NCBI GenBank assembly: GCA_003554465.1
Contig: PWGL01000032.1
Span: 1 to 16,261, forward strand
Length of the DNA stretch: 16,261 nt
DNA from: Candidatus Pacearchaeota archaeon
GTDB taxonomy: Archaea > Nanobdellota > Nanobdellia > Pacearchaeales > GW2011-AR1
Reading direction: 5' to 3'
The translations under genes and the position numbers were made by a program. Every line of letters starts with the position of its first letter. Within the stretch, counting starts at the first letter, position 1. The notes beneath the pieces were generated by a model that was not told where the DNA came from, did no database searches, and was given only the letters and a program-made list of their open reading frames with translations. Shown in pieces: positions 13,325 through 16,261 of this stretch.

Positions 13325-14121
13325 GTAAGAAGAAAAGTAAGAAATCTAAAAAGAAATCACAAAAGAAAATTTCTAATAGGGTTCCGATAGGTATAAAGGG
13401 GTTTGACGAGTTGGTAGGTGGAGGGGTTCCTAAAAATTCCTCAATCCTTATATGTGGGGGTCCTGGATCTGGTAAAACTATTTTTTCTTTAGAATATCTT
13501 GTAAGGGGTACGAAGAATTTTAATCAAAAATGTTTATATGTAACTTTTGAACAGACTGCTGATGATCTTAGAGAACAAGCAAAACAATTTGGATGGAACC
13601 TAAAAAAATTAGAAAAAGAAGGAAAATTAGAAATTATGGCTTTTTCAATAGAAGATTTGTCTCAAGAGACAATTAAAAATATACAAAAGAAAGTAAAAAA
13701 AGAGAAAATAAAAAGGTTGGTTATAGATTCATTATCAACCTTGGTTATAAACGCCCCAATTTATACAAATCCTTCAGAGAAAGCTGTCGAAGATATTGTG
13801 GCAGATAATGTTGTTTTTTCTCCACCTGTTGTGGGTGATTATATGGTTAAAAAATTTATTTATAGATTTATTGAAGGATTAAGGTCTCTTGATTGTACAA
13901 CTTTTTTAGTAGGAGAAGCTAGCCAAGAAGGAAATTATCTTTCTAGAGATACATTAAGCGAATTTGTTTGTGATGGGGTTGTTTCAATAACTTTTGAAGC
14001 ATTAGGTGGCGAATTTTCTCGTTCTCTGATTGTCAGGAAAATGAGACAGACAAAGAATGATGAAGATGTTCATCCTATGGAAATATCAAATAAAGGCATA
14101 ATTATCCATAAAGCTGAATAA
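13321..14121 (+). CDS. KaiC-like single-domain ATPase, second of a pair
   Basis: Second KaiC/RadA-family ATPase, 266 residues. It starts with a lysine-rich tail (1-17), then RVPIGIKGFDELVGGGVP, Walker A GGPGSGKTI (46-54), YVTFEQT (73-79), Walker B LVIDSLSTL (133-141), and C-terminal IVRKMRQT and MEISNKGI motifs. Relative to KaiC the second of the paired catalytic glutamates is Gln77. A segment of about 30 residues after Walker B (145-178, AP, TNPSEKAVED, VVFSPPVVGD) is absent from the first paralog. Its ATG is the ATGA overlap with the upstream stop and no Shine-Dalgarno is present, so translation is probably by reinitiation. Single-domain KaiC-like proteins are common in archaea in signalling and motility roles; its exact job is not known. 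Confidence 0.92.
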   Translation: MSKKKSKKSKKKSQKKISNRVPIGIKGFDELVGGGVPKNSSILICGGPGSGKTIFSLEYLVRGTKNFNQKCLYVTFEQTADDLREQAKQFGWNLKKLEKEGKLEIMAFSIEDLSQETIKNIQKKVKKEKIKRLVIDSLSTLVINAPIYTNPSEKAVEDIVADNVVFSPPVVGDYMVKKFIYRFIEGLRSLDCTTFLVGEASQEGNYLSRDTLSEFVCDGVVSITFEALGGEFSRSLIVRKMRQTKNDEDVHPMEISNKGIIIHKAE

Positions 14122-14171
14122 TTTTTATATTATATGTGGTGGTAATATATATATATTAAAGGACTAAAATC

Positions 14172-14179
14172 TTTAAAAA
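14172..14179 (+). promoter_or_regulatory. TATA box of the methyltransferase gene
   Basis: TTTAAAAA is centred about 25 nt before the ATG at 14201, predicting a leaderless mRNA. The preceding 80 bases after the KaiC-like gene are AT-only runs with a TTTTT at 14122-14126, which may end the upstream transcript. Confidence 0.65.
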
Positions 14180-14200
14180 GTCTTTTTTCTAACTATTTTT

Positions 14201-15253
14201 ATGTCAGTTATATCAACAAAATCTGCAATAGGAAGTTTTTTTGATAAAGAGGTAGCTGAGCATGTGAGAGAGTTGGAAGAAATAAAGGAAAGAGCTGAAG
14301 ATAGTTTTTATAGTTCTAGGATTCAAAGAAGAGTTGATGGAAGTATAAATGATATGGAAAAGAAATGTGAGGCTTTAGAAGAATCTTTAGCAGGAGAAAA
14401 TCCTGAAGAGTTGAAAGAAGCAAAAAAAGAATTTAGAGATAGGATAAAACCCTATTTTGATCAAAGTTTTTTTATGAAAAGAGGAAAAGAGAAGCCAAAA
14501 GGGTACCCTGGAGATTATGTGACATTGGAAGGAATATATAATTCAGAAGGATCTATCAATTCTGCACCGTCTTCAACAGGAATAGGACTTTATTTAGATT
14601 CACATTTTTTAAATTCTAGATTGGCAAGAGCTATAATAAATAGAAAAAATGTTGTTAGAAGTTTTATAGAGGAAGAATTAAATGCAAGAGGTGGAGAATT
14701 AAGTGTTTTGAATATAGCTTCTGGTTCTGCTAGAGAATGGGCTGAGCTATTAGGGAATGGTAAGGGTTTAGAAAACGTCGATTTAACATGTTTAGATCTT
14801 GATAAAGATGCTCTTGATGCTTGCAAATATACTGTTGGCAGGAAAGGAAGTGCAGGCCCAGAAATAAATTTACTGCAAGAAAATGTGGTAAAGCTTGCGC
14901 TAAAATATGACAGGAATCCCGAAGAAGTAGAAGATAAATTAGGAAAACACGATTTAATTTATAGTGTGGGATTATATGATTATGTAAATGATAAGTTTTT
15001 AGAAAAAATTTTGAATATGCAATCGGGTTTAGTTAAGGAAGAAGGGAAAATGTTGCTAGCATTTAAAGATAGGTCAAATTACAATCCAACAAAATATGAC
15101 TGGTGCGAGGATTGGCAGTTTGTTCCGAGAACAGGTGAAGATTCAAGAGGGGTCATTGAACAAATAGGTGTTAAAGGGGAAAATTCAAGGACTTTTTATG
15201 AGCCCTCTGGAACAATAGTATTTTTTGAGTTTTTAAATAATGATTATGAATAG
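14201..15253 (+). CDS. Class I SAM methyltransferase, 3-OH-palmitate methyl ester (EF) synthase-like
   Basis: SAM-dependent methyltransferase of 350 residues. An N-terminal helical, charged region (1-95) leads into the family signature GYPGDYVTLEGIY (101-113), then SHFLNSRLARAIINRK (134-149), SAM motif I VLNIASGSARE (169-179), an acidic LDLD (198-201) for the ribose, and the post-motif YSVGLYDYVND (254-264). This combination matches bacterial proteins annotated as extracellular factor 3-hydroxypalmitic acid methyl ester biosynthesis enzymes, of which Ralstonia PhcB is the characterised example; bacterial members often carry an extra N-terminal sensory domain. A methyl group would then go to a carboxylate on a fatty acid-like substrate. 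Substrate in this archaeon is unproven, since archaeal membranes are not fatty acid-based. Its own TATA box suggests a transcript separate from the KaiC pair. Confidence 0.85.
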   Translation: MSVISTKSAIGSFFDKEVAEHVRELEEIKERAEDSFYSSRIQRRVDGSINDMEKKCEALEESLAGENPEELKEAKKEFRDRIKPYFDQSFFMKRGKEKPKGYPGDYVTLEGIYNSEGSINSAPSSTGIGLYLDSHFLNSRLARAIINRKNVVRSFIEEELNARGGELSVLNIASGSAREWAELLGNGKGLENVDLTCLDLDKDALDACKYTVGRKGSAGPEINLLQENVVKLALKYDRNPEEVEDKLGKHDLIYSVGLYDYVNDKFLEKILNMQSGLVKEEGKMLLAFKDRSNYNPTKYDWCEDWQFVPRTGEDSRGVIEQIGVKGENSRTFYEPSGTIVFFEFLNNDYE

Positions 15254-15258
15254 TAATT

Positions 15259-15266
15259 TTTATATA
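15259..15266 (+). promoter_or_regulatory. TATA box of the V4R gene pair
   Basis: TTTATATA lies just after the methyltransferase stop and is centred about 28 nt before the ATG at 15291, predicting a leaderless or almost leaderless mRNA for the two V4R genes. Confidence 0.55.
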
Positions 15267-15290
15267 CTCTTCTTTATTATATTTTAGTAT

Positions 15291-15815
15291 ATGAAAGATA
15301 TTTTTGAGGACTTAGTTATAAGAAAAGGGTTGATAGGTGGGGGCAACCAGTTACAGCTGTTTAAAAATATAAGGTTTACTATGTATCCTGCAAGGGCTTT
15401 TTCTTTTTTATTACAGAAACTTTATGAAGATAATGATTTAAAATATATTAGAAAGCTTGGAAAAAAAATGGGGAGAGTTTCTTCAGAAAATTTTAAAAAA
15501 GAAATAGCTAAAATGAAAAGGTTGTTGAAAAAAGAATATCAAACTCTTCCTGCATTAATAGAATTGTCAGGTTTTGGAAAAATTCATAGTTTCAAAGAAA
15601 ACAAAAAAGAGATAATTCTCCAGATTAAAGAACACCCAGTAATTACACCTTCAAAGGAAATTTATGGAAAAAAGTCTATTGCTTGCTCATTTTATTCTCA
15701 AATTTATGCAGAATATATTAAAACATTTAGAGATTTAAATAATGTCCAAATTAGCCATAATAAATGTTTATGCAATGGAGACAAACTTTGTGAATGGAGG
15801 TTTAAATGGGAATAA
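15291..15815 (+). CDS. V4R-domain protein, putative small-ligand sensor, first copy
   Basis: Protein of 174 residues that is nearly all one V4R (vinyl-4-reductase) domain. The N-terminal helices MYPARAFSFLLQKLYE (31-46) and YIRKLGKKMGR (52-62) match the domain start. HPVI (115-118) and CSFYSQIY (132-139) precede the Cys-rich end, CLCNGDKLCEWRF (Cys159, 161, 167), the diagnostic V4R finish. V4R domains share a fold with Bet3/TRAPP and are predicted to bind hydrophobic small molecules; in bacterial XylR/DmpR regulators the region senses aromatics. There is no DNA-binding or enzymatic domain here, so it would have to act through a partner. It overlaps the second V4R gene by 10 nt and follows the methyltransferase by 37 nt. 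Confidence 0.87.
   Translation: MKDIFEDLVIRKGLIGGGNQLQLFKNIRFTMYPARAFSFLLQKLYEDNDLKYIRKLGKKMGRVSSENFKKEIAKMKRLLKKEYQTLPALIELSGFGKIHSFKENKKEIILQIKEHPVITPSKEIYGKKSIACSFYSQIYAEYIKTFRDLNNVQISHNKCLCNGDKLCEWRFKWE
15796..15801 (+). promoter_or_regulatory. Strong Shine-Dalgarno site of the second V4R gene
   Basis: GGAGGT lies 4 nt before the ATG at 15806, inside the coding region of the first V4R gene. It fixes the start of this partial gene and contrasts with the leaderless starts of most genes here. Confidence 0.8.
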
Positions 15816-16261
15816 ATTCATTTTTGAAAGAGAACATATTAAAGAAAAAGATAAAAATAAATGAGGGCAGAGCAAAAATGTTTGGAAAAATTGATTATAT
15901 AATGATTCCTTCTTCAGGGATGGCAGAAATGATTCAAAAAATAGGGAATGATAAAGGGGAGGATTATTTGTTCAATCTTGGTTATGGTGCAGGGGAAGAT
16001 GGGGCAAATGAAATGATTCAGAAATTAGGTATGTTTCAAAAAACAATTGCTTCAAACCTCAATGTAATTCAATCTATGTTTGAAACTCTTGGGTTTGGTA
16101 AAATGGATATAAAGTCTATGAAATCTAAGAAAGGGAAAGTTTTGTTGCATTTGAAAAACCACCCAGTTATAGACTATGCGAAGAAGTTTTTTGGAGAAAA
16201 TTCAAGAATATGTTGCTTTTATAGGGGAATATTTTCTGCACATGGTGAGAAAGAATTAAAA
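15806..16261 (+). CDS. V4R-domain protein, second copy, cut by the window end
   Basis: Partial gene: 152 residues are visible and the frame is still open at the last base. It begins MGINSFLKENILKKK. The part IDYIMIPSSGMAEMIQKIG and LFNLGYGAGEDGANEM corresponds to the N-terminal V4R helices. LKNHPVIDYAKKFFGENS followed by ICCFYRGIFSAHGE aligns with LQIKEHPVI and the CSFYSQIYAEY part of the neighbouring protein, so the two are paralogs. Cys136 and Cys137 match the Cys132 region of the first copy. The diagnostic Cys-rich end lies beyond the window. It overlaps the first V4R gene by 10 nt and has its own strong Shine-Dalgarno, so equimolar production and a heterodimer are plausible. Any fused C-terminal domain cannot be seen. 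Confidence 0.85.
   Translation, partial: MGINSFLKENILKKKIKINEGRAKMFGKIDYIMIPSSGMAEMIQKIGNDKGEDYLFNLGYGAGEDGANEMIQKLGMFQKTIASNLNVIQSMFETLGFGKMDIKSMKSKKGKVLLHLKNHPVIDYAKKFFGENSRICCFYRGIFSAHGEKELK

Noticed and set aside
12539..14121. A circadian-type KaiC clock.
   Set aside because: No KaiA or KaiB is present, each protein has a single domain, and archaeal KaiC-like ATPases are generally not clock proteins.
11704..14121. A fragment of an archaellum operon, with the KaiC-like ATPase as ArlH beside a membrane protein.
   Set aside because: No ArlI, ArlJ or archaellin-like genes are nearby, and the two-TM protein does not have the ArlF/ArlG layout of a single N-terminal helix.
14162..14188. GACT...AGTC hairpin followed by a T-run, resembling an intrinsic terminator.
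   Set aside because: The stem is only four base pairs and the region contains a well-placed TATA box for the methyltransferase gene.

Overview
This window is AT-rich archaeal DNA. Archaeal origin is shown by an Orc1/Cdc6 initiator, both subunits of the archaea-specific D-family DNA polymerase (PolD), and TATA boxes about 26 nt upstream of start codons in what look like leaderless genes. PolD rules out the crenarchaeal orders that lack it. The composition, compact spacing and small hypothetical proteins fit a DPANN or other low-GC euryarchaeal-type lineage. I cannot place it further from sequence alone.

Layout. (1) Positions 1-8953 form a replication operon on the + strand: orc1/cdc6, PolD small subunit (DP1) and PolD large subunit (DP2), joined by a 4-nt and an 11-nt overlap. 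Two genes carry inteins. One splits the Walker A loop of Orc1/Cdc6; the other sits directly before the catalytic CDGDE motif of DP2. Both keep the splicing blocks, but their LAGLIDADG homing endonuclease motifs have lost key acidic residues. A possible origin recognition box lies upstream of cdc6. (2) Positions 8976-11622 hold a small unknown gene (- strand), a UPF0104/AglD-type membrane protein (+) and a TctA-like DUF112 membrane protein (-). (3) Positions 11704-14121 hold a two-TM surface-facing protein and two single-domain KaiC-like ATPases with an ATGA overlap and complementary charged tails. (4) Positions 14201-16261 hold a SAM methyltransferase of the type that includes bacterial 3-hydroxypalmitate methyl ester synthases, followed by two overlapping V4R-domain genes; the last runs off the window.

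The replication genes supply origin recognition and the replicative polymerase. The right half looks like an accessory sensing or signalling region: a membrane protein, a KaiC-type ATPase pair, a methyltransferase that may act on a hydrophobic carboxylate, and two V4R domains, a fold thought to bind small hydrophobic ligands. That functional link rests on adjacency and family knowledge, not on direct evidence. No RNA genes, CRISPR arrays or insertion sequences were found. No gene-free stretch exceeds 300 bases; the longest is 1-169.
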